Assembly (NCBI GenBank): GCA_001515955.1
Contig: LOES01000114.1
Location: forward strand, 1 to 34,244
DNA: 34,244 nucleotides
DNA from: Clostridia bacterium BRH_c25
GTDB lineage: Bacteria; Bacillota_A; Clostridia; Lutisporales; Lutisporaceae
Reading direction: 5' to 3'
Below are positions 16,243-24,658 of the stretch, one piece after another. The stretch's first letter is position 1. Each line of letters starts with the position of its first letter. Under the pieces are notes generated by a model. That model was not told the origin of the DNA. It saw nothing but the letters and a program-made list of their open reading frames with translations, and did no database searches. The translations under genes were made by a program, and so were the position numbers.

Positions 16243-16980
16243 ATGAAAATATTATGGCCAGACTTTTCTTTTGAAATGTATAAAAGAGCATGTGATGAAC
16301 TAAATTATCCCGAAGAACCTTTTTTTGAATATATCAATGAATTTATTAAAGATGACGATGTTGTAGCTGATATCGGATGTGGAATTGGAATTCCAACAAT
16401 GTATATTTCAAAGAGGTGCAAAAGGGTAATAGCCATAGACCATAATAAAGAGTCCCTTGATTACTTCAATAAGGAAATCATTAAGAATAGAATTAAAAAT
16501 ATTAAAATAGTTCATGGGGCTTGGCCGACTGTGGAAATTGAGCCATGTGATGTTGCAATAGCTTTTTATGTCAATAAAATTGCAGATAGTAAAGAGAGCT
16601 TGGTTGCTTTGGTTAATACAGTTAAACGTGGTGGCATGATTACCAGCAGAGGTTCTAATGAGAATGACGGTTTTTATAAAAGTTTAGCTGAGCGATTGGG
16701 TGTTCCATCAAGAAACTACGGCTGCAGCAATGGCTGTTATTTGCGTGGAAGGTTGGAAATGCTGGGGTGCAAGGTAAAATGCGAGCAAATATCTCATGAG
16801 TTTGGGCAGCCGGTAAACGATATTGACGAAGCTGCTAAATTCATCTGGTGGCAATTACAGCTTGATAGCAGTTATTTAGAACCGATTAAAATGATAGCTG
16901 AAGATTATATAATAAACCATAATGACAAGATGTATATTCCTAAATTGAGGAGTAGCTGTCTGATAATTTTTGAAAAATAA
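16243..16980 (+). CDS. SAM-dependent methyltransferase
   Basis: A class I methyltransferase of 245 residues. Motif I is VVADIGCGIGIPTMYIS, the acidic end of strand 2 is VIAIDHN, and motif II is near PCDVAIAFYVNKIA. The C-terminal half contains several Cys residues (NYGCSNGCY, LGCKVKCEQ) that could bind metal or a cofactor. ATG 16243 follows AAAGGTGAGAGG; an upstream in-frame start overlaps the DUF364 gene. Being last in a unit with a DUF364 protein and an importer, it may modify the imported compound (corrinoid or metallophore), but the substrate cannot be read from sequence. A terminator follows. Confidence 0.87.
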   Translation: MKILWPDFSFEMYKRACDELNYPEEPFFEYINEFIKDDDVVADIGCGIGIPTMYISKRCKRVIAIDHNKESLDYFNKEIIKNRIKNIKIVHGAWPTVEIEPCDVAIAFYVNKIADSKESLVALVNTVKRGGMITSRGSNENDGFYKSLAERLGVPSRNYGCSNGCYLRGRLEMLGCKVKCEQISHEFGQPVNDIDEAAKFIWWQLQLDSSYLEPIKMIAEDYIINHNDKMYIPKLRSSCLIIFEK

Positions 16981-17006
16981 GAACAAAGGAACTTAATACC
17001 TATCCC

Positions 17007-17033
17007 AACCCGTCTATAACGGCGGGTTTTTTT
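17007..17033 (+). terminator. Intrinsic terminator after the methyltransferase
   Basis: AACCCG (17007-17012) pairs with CGGGTT (17023-17028), extended by a TC/GG pair inside, and is followed by a run of seven T. The rest of the gap to 17263 is AT-rich; TGATATTAT at 17178-17186 is a possible extended -10 for the next gene. Confidence 0.85.
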
Positions 17034-17262
17034 ATGCTCACCTTTTTTATTTGCTGTTGTCATGCAGAGCCCTGTTGTAAGTAAGTGTGATATTTGACAA
17101 ATGCGGATTCTGATAGGTGATTATACATAATGGAAGCGGCTTGGAATAATAAGGAAGACCCATATGATGAAATTTTATGATATTATGTAAATAAGAAAAT
17201 ACAAGCTATTGTTTTGATGTAATTTTCATGCATATGCGACGCAAGAAAGGATGAATTAACGG

Positions 17263-18324
17263 ATGAGGAAAAGATGGAGGAAAAATAGCTTAATTTTTAT
17301 GGTTATAATTATGGCTATTGCAATGACTGTAAACATTACATATGCTGACACGGCTTTAATACAAAGCAATGAAGATATTCCAAGTAATTGGGCGAAAGCA
17401 GTAATTGAAAAAGCAAAAGAGACCAATCTCCTTCCGGAAAAGCTTCAGGGAGAATATAGAAGTGATATCACCAGAGAAGAGTTCAGTGAGGTTGCTGTGA
17501 ATTTGTATGAAGCTTTGAGTGGGAAAGACGGTATGTTGCAAGGAGAAAATCCTTTTACTGATACACAAAATACAAAAGTCAGGATAGCAAATGATTTAGG
17601 AATAGTAAAGGGTATAGGAGATGGGAAATTTGCTCCCAATGATGCGATAACCCGTCAGGAAATCAGTGTGATGTTATATCGCACATTGCAGGCAGCAAAG
17701 CCTGGATATGACTATTCAAAGTTGTACGACTACATGTTCACGGATTATAATATGATTTCAGCATGGGCAAGGGAAGCAGTCGGTTATTTATATGGAATAG
17801 AAGTTGTAAACGGAGTTGGCGATAACCTGTTTAACCCCAAGGGAAATACATCCAGGGAAGAAGCAATAGTTCTTGCAAAAAGAACGTATGACAAAGTATT
17901 GGCATCTAAAAATAATTTAATTGCGTCACGAGCTGGGACAAGCAGACAAGAAAGCGATATGAATTTGAAATTGGCAAAGCTTATAGCTCAGGAGATGGGC
18001 AAGCCTTATCAGTGGGGCGGAACAGGACCTGACAGCTATGACTGCTCCGGGTTGGTATATTCCTTGTACGGCAAGCTTGGTATATCGCTGCCGAGAGTAG
18101 CAAGTGACCAAGCGGGGGTTGGAACTTATGTGTTAAAAGAGAAATTAGAATATGGCGATCTGGTGTTTTTCGCAAAAGACGGAAAGAATGTACACCACGT
18201 AGGAATATATATAGGGAACGGTATGATGGTGCATGCTCCTCAAACGGGCGATGTAGTAAAGAAGACAACTATCATGTCGGGGTATTATGATAGAGTTTAT
18301 TATACGGCTAGAAGGGTTTATTAA
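17263..18324 (+). CDS. SLH-domain NlpC/P60 cell-wall endopeptidase
   Basis: A 353-residue exported protein. After a signal peptide (to about residue 28, NITYADT) there are two to three S-layer homology repeats (about 40-215; markers are FTDTQNTKVRIANDLGIVKG with GDGKFAPNDAITRQE, and AWAREAVGYLYGIEVVNGVG with NPKGNTSREE). These bind secondary cell-wall polymer. The C-terminal NlpC/P60 domain (about 235-353) cleaves peptide bonds in peptidoglycan. Its catalytic residues are Cys261 in YDCSGLVY, His312 in HHVGIYIG and His324 in VHAPQTG. It is monocistronic, preceded by AAAGGATGA and followed by a hairpin terminator. It most likely acts in wall turnover at the surface. Confidence 0.93.
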   Translation: MRKRWRKNSLIFMVIIMAIAMTVNITYADTALIQSNEDIPSNWAKAVIEKAKETNLLPEKLQGEYRSDITREEFSEVAVNLYEALSGKDGMLQGENPFTDTQNTKVRIANDLGIVKGIGDGKFAPNDAITRQEISVMLYRTLQAAKPGYDYSKLYDYMFTDYNMISAWAREAVGYLYGIEVVNGVGDNLFNPKGNTSREEAIVLAKRTYDKVLASKNNLIASRAGTSRQESDMNLKLAKLIAQEMGKPYQWGGTGPDSYDCSGLVYSLYGKLGISLPRVASDQAGVGTYVLKEKLEYGDLVFFAKDGKNVHHVGIYIGNGMMVHAPQTGDVVKKTTIMSGYYDRVYYTARRVY

Positions 18325-18406
18325 TTAAAACAGGAAGATATGATATCAGGCCATGGAGTTATCCGGTTATCGGCTGTAGCCTATGGTGCCGGATGATAAT
18401 ATAAAG

Positions 18407-18444
18407 TGCATGTGTGGGATTAAAACCTGCATATGCATTTTTTT
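18407..18444 (+). terminator. Intrinsic terminator of the SLH-NlpC/P60 gene
   Basis: TGCATGTGTGGG (18407-18418) pairs with CCTGCATATGCA (18426-18437) using two G-T wobbles, then seven T. A second hairpin (ATCCGG at 18361, CCGGAT near 18389) precedes it. Confidence 0.75.
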
Positions 18445-18458
18445 AATTTTCACTCCCG

Positions 18459-18496
18459 AAAAAGAAAAGGGCAACCAACTGATTTCATTTGGCTGC
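18459..18496 (-). terminator. Terminator of the minus-strand regulator
   Basis: Read on the minus strand, GCAGCCAA pairs with TTGGTTGC (plus 18489-18496 and 18471-18478), followed by a T-rich tract (complement of 18459-18468). It lies about 45 bases after the regulator stop. Confidence 0.6.
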
Positions 18497-18540
18497 TCCA
18501 GAAAATTAACATAGTGTGGGTGCTTGACTCTTTATAAGAA

Positions 18541-20022
18541 CTAGTTGGACTCTATGGTTTTTATGATATCAGAAATAAAAGAGGCAACTTCGCTTCTGTC
18601 AATTATACAGTTCTGCGTTGTAAAACCGGAATGCAGGAAATCGGTGAAGCTTTCGACAATTCCCTCATTTCTGATTATAATATTGTTCGTTATTTTAAAA
18701 TCAGTATATGACGGGACAATATAAAGCAGTTGGTTTCCAATGGTTTTGACGGCAAAATCGGAATCATAAAAAGGGTTATCTTCTTTCATGAGGTAAAGGG
18801 TATAGTTTTCCTTCTCTTTTACAAATCTTAAGAGATTTTTTAATGTCTCAATTCGTTCACTTTTACTGAACTTAATATTTCTTAATATTAGCGGCTGCCC
18901 GGTTGCAGCAAAGTTTCTAAGGCCTTTAATGGAAATGATTTCAAGAGCCTTGCTTTTTTCCACCCTTTCACAAAAGGTTTCTATTCTTTTTATCAGTATT
19001 TGAGCATGTTCTTTTGGAACTACTTTCTCCTGCGCTTTCTTCCTGGCTAAAGCAAGAGGAATAGTATAGAAACCACTTTCAGGATGCAATAGCGAGGAGC
19101 TTAATTGTACCATTTGTTCATATTCATACATATAAAGCGACTGTTTTTCATAGGTTTGCAGGTTAAAAAACAGTGGCAGGCAGTCGTCGCATATTTTGCT
19201 GAATTCTTCGTTCATCAGTTCAATGGTTTCCTGACATTGAGAAGTATAAAGCAGGCCGTTTTCGTAGTCCTCCGAAAAGGCAAAAGCGGTTTTGGAATCA
19301 ATGCTGATAAAGTTTGGGAAAAACGTTCCGTAGGCATCAGTTGTCAATTTCTCCGTTGTGTAGTATGCCCCATATGAGTTTTCAAAAAATGATAGAGGGA
19401 GCAGCAAATCAAGTATTTTCAAATTATGAAGTTTGTTTTTCTTCAGCAAAGTGTCCTTAAAGCGAACTATGTGTTTTATGGATATATCCCTTTTACCAGC
19501 AGTTATTTCATTTAGTATTTTAGTAAGTATGTTAACAAAGTCTTGCAGGTTTGGCTGCAGAATCATATTGACAGTCGATATATCTGTGTCCTGTCTGACT
19601 GAATCCAACAGAGATAATACAGTATTAATAACATTTATTTTATTTTTTACTGGGATGACACTTGCATTTTCATTTACCGGTATTTGGGTTTTAAAGGAAT
19701 ATTCATATGCTATACCCTTTTCGTAAATCTTATTGTTCAGGTTGTTAAGCAGGTCTGTTATCAATTCCCTGCCTTTGACAATCTCCCAGCCATATAGACT
19801 GCACTCATAGCTTTCCAACAGCTTTCTTTGTTCGGATACTCTTAAATTTAGTTTTTGTGATATTTCGTTTAACTGGCTCTGATCGGGCAGTTGTTCGCTG
19901 CTTAGAAAGCGGTACAGCAGTGAACGGTTTATATTCATTGTAATGGCGAATTGCTTCTTATCCAAATCTCTTAGTGTTAATAATTCATTCAGGTAAGAGC
20001 CGAAGTTGGTTATTTCATTCAT
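18541..20022 (-). CDS. Large XRE-like helix-turn-helix regulator
   Basis: A 493-residue protein. Residues 1-70 are an XRE-like DNA-binding domain (LRDLDKKQFAITMNINRSLL with SQLNEISQKLNLRVSEQRKL). The remaining 420 residues are unfamiliar to me: helical, without membrane segments, with regularly spaced hydrophobic residues, possibly a ligand- or peptide-binding sensor as in other large XRE proteins. AGGAG precedes the ATG on the minus strand. It is divergent from the NHLM export cluster, with about 260 bases between the start codons, which suggests that it controls that cluster. It is not an Rgg/PlcR type that I can confirm. Confidence 0.82.
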   Translation of the reverse strand: MNEITNFGSYLNELLTLRDLDKKQFAITMNINRSLLYRFLSSEQLPDQSQLNEISQKLNLRVSEQRKLLESYECSLYGWEIVKGRELITDLLNNLNNKIYEKGIAYEYSFKTQIPVNENASVIPVKNKINVINTVLSLLDSVRQDTDISTVNMILQPNLQDFVNILTKILNEITAGKRDISIKHIVRFKDTLLKKNKLHNLKILDLLLPLSFFENSYGAYYTTEKLTTDAYGTFFPNFISIDSKTAFAFSEDYENGLLYTSQCQETIELMNEEFSKICDDCLPLFFNLQTYEKQSLYMYEYEQMVQLSSSLLHPESGFYTIPLALARKKAQEKVVPKEHAQILIKRIETFCERVEKSKALEIISIKGLRNFAATGQPLILRNIKFSKSERIETLKNLLRFVKEKENYTLYLMKEDNPFYDSDFAVKTIGNQLLYIVPSYTDFKITNNIIIRNEGIVESFTDFLHSGFTTQNCIIDRSEVASFISDIIKTIESN

Positions 20023-20144
20023 ATTTTTTCTCCTACAAATATATTCTGTTTAATTATACATTATATAGCTGTAAGTTTTCAACATGTTCACAAATATTAC
20101 GGAATTTTTATGTGAAAATCAGCAACAGTTTGTCGAAATAAATA

Positions 20145-20173
20145 TTGAAATAAATATAAACATCATATATAGT
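20145..20173 (+). promoter_or_regulatory. Promoter of the NHLM/lipid cluster
   Basis: TTGAAA (20145-20150), a 17-base spacer and TATAGT (20168-20173) form a good housekeeping promoter in the divergent intergenic region. The leader of about 105 bases contains an inverted repeat AAGAGC/GCTCTT (20227-20232 and 20265-20270) ending directly at the AGGAGG site. Confidence 0.65.
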
Positions 20174-20285
20174 AGAATTATATAATTAGCAGAATATTCT
20201 AAAACAGTAATGGTTTGTTTGATTATAAGAGCGGAGAAAACAGTGGACAGTTAACCGCACAAAAGCTCTTAGGAGGTTGGAGTAT

Positions 20286-21452
20286 ATGAGAATAAGAAGA
20301 ATAGTAGTATTGCTGGGTATATTGTTTGTGTCACAAATATGGCTATCCGGATGTGGACTTCAAAAGGATGTTTCTAAAGAACGAGAGGTCTTGGCCAATA
20401 AGGCTGACAATAACATAATTATTGCAGTTGTGGGGCCAATGGCTAAAGAGGATACATTTGGATATCTGGATGGTATCATGCTGGCTGCCGAGGAGATAAA
20501 TAAAAATGGCGGCATAGACAACAAGCAAATTGAGATTCTAAAATTTGATGATAAGGGCCTTACAGTGGAAGGTATCAATATAGCCCATGAATTAGCCGGC
20601 AATCCTAAAATAATGGCTGTGATAGGTCATTGGGATTCTCATGTAACACTTCCGGCTGCCAGTATATATGAAAACTCTGAAATGTTAATGATAACCAGTA
20701 TGATTACTACTCCAAAACTAACTCAGAGTGGGTATAATTATATTTTCCGAAACATTCCAAGTGATGAGAGAATGGGCGAAGAAATGGCCAAATTTGCAAA
20801 GAGCCGGGGTCATAAACGTATGGCAATTTATTACGCTGATACTGAATATGGAAAGGAGCTTGCAAATTCTTTTGAAGACAGTGCTGAGAGTATTGGGGTA
20901 AAGATTGTGGATAGGACTACTCAAAGTGTTGATGATCATATGTTTGACAGGACAATGAAAAGATGGAAGGCACTTAATTTTGATGGGGTGTTTGTAGCTG
21001 ATCACATGCCTTCTGCGGTTGAATTTATTCTTGAATTTAAAGAGGCACATCCTGAAATACCCATAGTAGGTACAAATGGTCTTGATGATCCGGATTTTAT
21101 AGATATACTGGGAGCGGCTGCAGAGGGTGCGGTAATGGCTACACTATATAATCCCGGTGATCAAAATCCAAAGCTTAAACAGTTTGTGGAAGAATTCAAA
21201 GGTTATTATGATAGAGATCCTAACGCACATGCAGTTCAAGGATATGAGACACTAAAACTGCTTGCCGGCGCATTGGAGCTTGCAGATAATCCGACTCCCA
21301 GTGAAACTGCAGAAGCATTAAGATCAATGAAGCAATGGCCTAGCCTGACTGGGGTACTAAATGTAGAGGAAAATGGCGATGTGACTGGGAAAGTAATTCA
21401 TATGAAGATAGTAAAAAATGGTGAGTTTGGATATTTACCTGCAAAAGAGTAG
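20286..21452 (+). CDS. LivK-like substrate-binding lipoprotein, first gene of the NHLM cluster
   Basis: A 388-residue exported lipoprotein. The signal peptide ends in lipobox LSGC. The mature part is a type I periplasmic-binding fold of the branched-chain amino-acid class (IAVVGPMAKEDTFGYLDGIM, GHWDSHVTLPAASIYE, MAIYYADTEYGKELA, PIVGTNGLDDPDF, NAHAVQGYETLKLL). ATG 20286 is 9 bases after AGGAGG. No Liv permease or ATPase genes are nearby. Instead the exporter adaptor gene follows after 15 bases, so this protein probably serves the export system, for example as an external sensor or a chaperone for the product. That role is inference. Confidence 0.88.
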   Translation: MRIRRIVVLLGILFVSQIWLSGCGLQKDVSKEREVLANKADNNIIIAVVGPMAKEDTFGYLDGIMLAAEEINKNGGIDNKQIEILKFDDKGLTVEGINIAHELAGNPKIMAVIGHWDSHVTLPAASIYENSEMLMITSMITTPKLTQSGYNYIFRNIPSDERMGEEMAKFAKSRGHKRMAIYYADTEYGKELANSFEDSAESIGVKIVDRTTQSVDDHMFDRTMKRWKALNFDGVFVADHMPSAVEFILEFKEAHPEIPIVGTNGLDDPDFIDILGAAAEGAVMATLYNPGDQNPKLKQFVEEFKGYYDRDPNAHAVQGYETLKLLAGALELADNPTPSETAEALRSMKQWPSLTGVLNVEENGDVTGKVIHMKIVKNGEFGYLPAKE

Positions 21453-21467
21453 AGAGGAGGGTTACCC

Positions 21468-22442
21468 ATGAGAACAGGAGTATTTCGTGAAGTGTCATTG
21501 CAGCGTCTTTCTTCTCCGGAGCAGCTTGACCAGTTGATGTCTGTTACATCTCCAAGAGCTTGGTTATCCTTGATTGGAGTGACAGCGATACTGATAACTG
21601 CCCTTACCTGGGGAATTTTTGGCAGCATTCCAAATACAACCAGTGGTGAAGGTATCCTTATTAAAAGTGGTGGAGTTCATAATATTTCTCACGCTATAGG
21701 CGGGCAGATAACGGACATTAAAGTAGAGGCGGGAGACATCGTAAGAAGAGGCGAGGTTGTTGTAAGGATTGACCGACATGAGTTAGTTGAGCAGATAATG
21801 GATTTGGGGGAGCAGTTGGAGCGGGTTAAAAGCTCTCAGGAGGAAACTGAAGCAAGACTGATGAGAGAGAAAGAGCTAAATAATCAGATGAATAAATTAA
21901 GGACAGAGTTGGAAATCCAGTCAACTGTTGTTGCACCTGAGGATGGAAGAGTTATCGAGGTTAAGGTTAGCAGAGGTGATTTTATCCAGCCGGGTATGCA
22001 GCTAATATCCATGGAACATGTGGGGGATACCGCAAGGGATCTGGAGGTTGTTATGTATGTGGCTCCGGAAGAGGGTAAACAGATATTGCCTGGAATGACA
22101 GCTCATATATCTCCTACAACTGTAAAAAAAGAAGAATATGGTTTTATAATAGGCAGGGTTACTTCAGTTTCTGAGTTTCCTGAAACTGCTCAAGGAATGA
22201 TGGTTACTTTGGGCAGCCAGGAATTAGTGGCAAAGCTTTCGAAAAATAGTGATCCTATAGAGGTGCATGTAGAATTAATCACTGATGGGAGTACTGCCAG
22301 CGGCTATAAATGGTCCTCTATATCGGGTCCGCCAATTAAAATCGATAGTGGGACCCTTTGCACAGGGACAGTTACAATAAGCTCTCAGCCACCTATAAGG
22401 CTGGTTATTCCGGATGTTAAGAAGTACCTTATGAGAAATTAA
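21468..22442 (+). CDS. NHLM-system HlyD-like secretion adaptor
   Basis: A 324-residue membrane-fusion-type protein that matches, from memory, the NHLM bacteriocin system secretion protein family. The N-terminal FREVSLQRLSSPEQLDQLM signature and the single membrane helix (LSLIGVTAILITALTWGIFG) are typical. They are followed by a biotinyl-lipoyl-like half (GGQITDIKVEAGDIVRRGEV), a short coiled coil (about 105-145), the second half (VVAPEDGRVIEVKVSRGDFI) and a beta-barrel domain. It links the two ABC proteins encoded downstream to the outside of the cell. The ATG follows a GGAGGG site. Confidence 0.93.
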   Translation: MRTGVFREVSLQRLSSPEQLDQLMSVTSPRAWLSLIGVTAILITALTWGIFGSIPNTTSGEGILIKSGGVHNISHAIGGQITDIKVEAGDIVRRGEVVVRIDRHELVEQIMDLGEQLERVKSSQEETEARLMREKELNNQMNKLRTELEIQSTVVAPEDGRVIEVKVSRGDFIQPGMQLISMEHVGDTARDLEVVMYVAPEEGKQILPGMTAHISPTTVKKEEYGFIIGRVTSVSEFPETAQGMMVTLGSQELVAKLSKNSDPIEVHVELITDGSTASGYKWSSISGPPIKIDSGTLCTGTVTISSQPPIRLVIPDVKKYLMRN

Positions 22443-22477
22443 TTCTTTTATTCTCCAGCTTGGAGAGGAGTGATGTT

Positions 22478-24634
22478 ATGGGAAAGGCTGTTAATATAAA
22501 GAGGGCTAAAACACCAACTGTTCTACAGATGGAGGCCGTTGAATGCGGGGCAGCATCTTTAGCTATGATTTTGGGCTATTATGATAAGTTTATTCCTCTT
22601 GAAGAGCTTAGAACAGCATGTGGTGTATCAAGGGATGGAAGTAAAGCAAGTAATATTATAAAAGCAGCTATAGCTTATGGTTTAGCAGCAAAGGGCTTTA
22701 GGAAGGAACCTGAAGAACTAAAAGAAATGCAGGGACCAATGATTGTTCATTGGAACTTTAATCATTTTTTAGTTGTTGAGGGTTTTAAAAAGGATAGGGT
22801 TTACCTCAATGACCCTGCTAGCGGGCTTAGAACAGTATCGTATGAGGAATTTGACCAGTCCTTTACTGGAGTGGTTCTTACCTTTGAAAAAGGAGAGTCC
22901 TTTGAAAAAAGCGGCGGCAAGCCTAATATCTTTACGGGTTTAAAGAAGCGCTTAAAAGGCTCTGAGGTAGCAGTTGCCTTCATAATGCTTCTTGGAGTGG
23001 CAATGGTAATTCCAGGATTAGTAATTCCTGTGTTCACTAAAATATATATAGATGACATATTACTTGCAAACAGGGATAATTGGCTCGGGCCATTATTGTT
23101 AGGCATGGGTATTACTGCTCTGTTAAGAGGTGTAATAACCTGGCTTCAGCAATATTATCTTTTAAAGCTTGATACAAAGGTGCGTATAAGTACTTCCAGC
23201 CAGTTCTTGTGGCATATATTAAGGCTTCCGGCAGAGTTCTTTTCACAGCGTCAAAGTGGAGATATCTGCTCTCGTTTACAAAGCAATGACAGGGTGGCAA
23301 CTCTTTTATCAGGACAGCTGGCCACTACTGCAATTGATATACTTTTGATAGTATTCTATTTTGCCTTAATGACACATTACAATATGACTTTGGCCCTGGT
23401 AGGTGTAGCTGCTGCGGCAATCAATGTTATTTATCTAAAGTATGCAGCAGTAAAAAGGGTTGACCAGAACCGAAAGCTTTTGCAGGACAGGGGCAAGCTG
23501 CAGGGGAATGCCATGTCAGGCTTGCTGGTGATTGAGACTTTAAAAGCCACGGGTTCTGAAGGGGATTTTTTCGCTAAATGGTCGGGAAGTCAAACAAAGG
23601 TCTTAAATACAGAACAAAAAATGGGCGTTTCAACACAAATCCTTTCTGCAATTCCGGTATTTTTAACTGATTTAACAAATGCTGTTGTACTTGTATTAGG
23701 GGGTTTCTATATACTAAATGGTCAGCTGACTATAGGAATGCTGGTTGCATTTCAGAGTCTCATGTCAAGCTTCATGACACCTGTTAATAATCTGGTCAGC
23801 CTGGGCACCCAGCTGCAGGAGTTGGAAGGGGACATGAATCGTTTAGACGATGTTTTTAAGTATCAGATTGATGATGAGCATAATAATTCAGCTGATGATG
23901 GATTTGAAGAAAAACTATCCGGAAATGTGGAGATAAAGAATCTTAGCTTTGGTTACAGCAAGCTGGAGCCAGCGCTTATTGAAGATTTCAGCCTTACCTT
24001 AAAGCCGGGTTCAAGGGTTGCACTGATTGGGGGCTCCGGAAGTGGAAAGTCTACTATTGCAAAGCTCATTTCCGGCATTAACAAGCCCTGGTCAGGGAAA
24101 ATACTTTTTGACGGTGTTGAAAAGGACAAGCTCTCTAAACGCGTTATTGTAAATTCATTATCAGTTGTTGATCAGGATATATGCATGTTCAGCGGAACAA
24201 TAAGAGATAATCTTACCCTATGGGATGATTGCATCTCAGACCTGGAGGTGGTTCGGGCTGCAAAGGATGCATGCATTCATGATGATATTACTGCCAGGTC
24301 AGGTGGATATGAGCACAAGCTTGATGAGGGCGGAAGCAACTTTAGTGGTGGTCAAAGACAGAGATTGGAAATTGCCAGAGCCCTGGTAACAAATCCAACT
24401 ATTATGATTTTGGATGAAGCTACAAGTGCTTTAGATCCGTTAACAGAAAAAAACGTAGATGAAAGCATAAGGCGTCGTGGATGCACCTGTATTATAGTTG
24501 CTCACAGGTTAAGCACAATTCGCGACTGTGATGAGATTATTGTTTTGGATAAGGGTAAAATCATTCAAAGAGGAACTCACGATGAGCTAATAAGTGTTGA
24601 GGGACATTATTCCAATCTTATTAATGCAGTATAG
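22478..24634 (+). CDS. NHLM-system ABC transporter with C39 leader peptidase
   Basis: A 718-residue peptidase-containing exporter. The N-terminal C39 Cys protease (about 10-140) has Cys23 (EAVECGAAS), His96 (NFNHFLVV) and Asp112 (LNDPASG), all intact, so it should cut leaders after a double-glycine motif. A six-helix ABC membrane domain follows (about 165-440), then an ATPase with Walker A GGSGSGKST, signature FSGGQRQR, Walker B IMILDEATSALD and switch His in VAHRLSTI. ATG 22478 is preferred to a TTG 18 bases upstream because GAGAGGAG lies between them. It acts with the HlyD-like adaptor and the second ABC protein. Confidence 0.95.
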   Translation: MGKAVNIKRAKTPTVLQMEAVECGAASLAMILGYYDKFIPLEELRTACGVSRDGSKASNIIKAAIAYGLAAKGFRKEPEELKEMQGPMIVHWNFNHFLVVEGFKKDRVYLNDPASGLRTVSYEEFDQSFTGVVLTFEKGESFEKSGGKPNIFTGLKKRLKGSEVAVAFIMLLGVAMVIPGLVIPVFTKIYIDDILLANRDNWLGPLLLGMGITALLRGVITWLQQYYLLKLDTKVRISTSSQFLWHILRLPAEFFSQRQSGDICSRLQSNDRVATLLSGQLATTAIDILLIVFYFALMTHYNMTLALVGVAAAAINVIYLKYAAVKRVDQNRKLLQDRGKLQGNAMSGLLVIETLKATGSEGDFFAKWSGSQTKVLNTEQKMGVSTQILSAIPVFLTDLTNAVVLVLGGFYILNGQLTIGMLVAFQSLMSSFMTPVNNLVSLGTQLQELEGDMNRLDDVFKYQIDDEHNNSADDGFEEKLSGNVEIKNLSFGYSKLEPALIEDFSLTLKPGSRVALIGGSGSGKSTIAKLISGINKPWSGKILFDGVEKDKLSKRVIVNSLSVVDQDICMFSGTIRDNLTLWDDCISDLEVVRAAKDACIHDDITARSGGYEHKLDEGGSNFSGGQRQRLEIARALVTNPTIMILDEATSALDPLTEKNVDESIRRRGCTCIIVAHRLSTIRDCDEIIVLDKGKIIQRGTHDELISVEGHYSNLINAV

Positions 24635-24658
24635 AAGTTTTGAACAGGAGGTGCCTGT

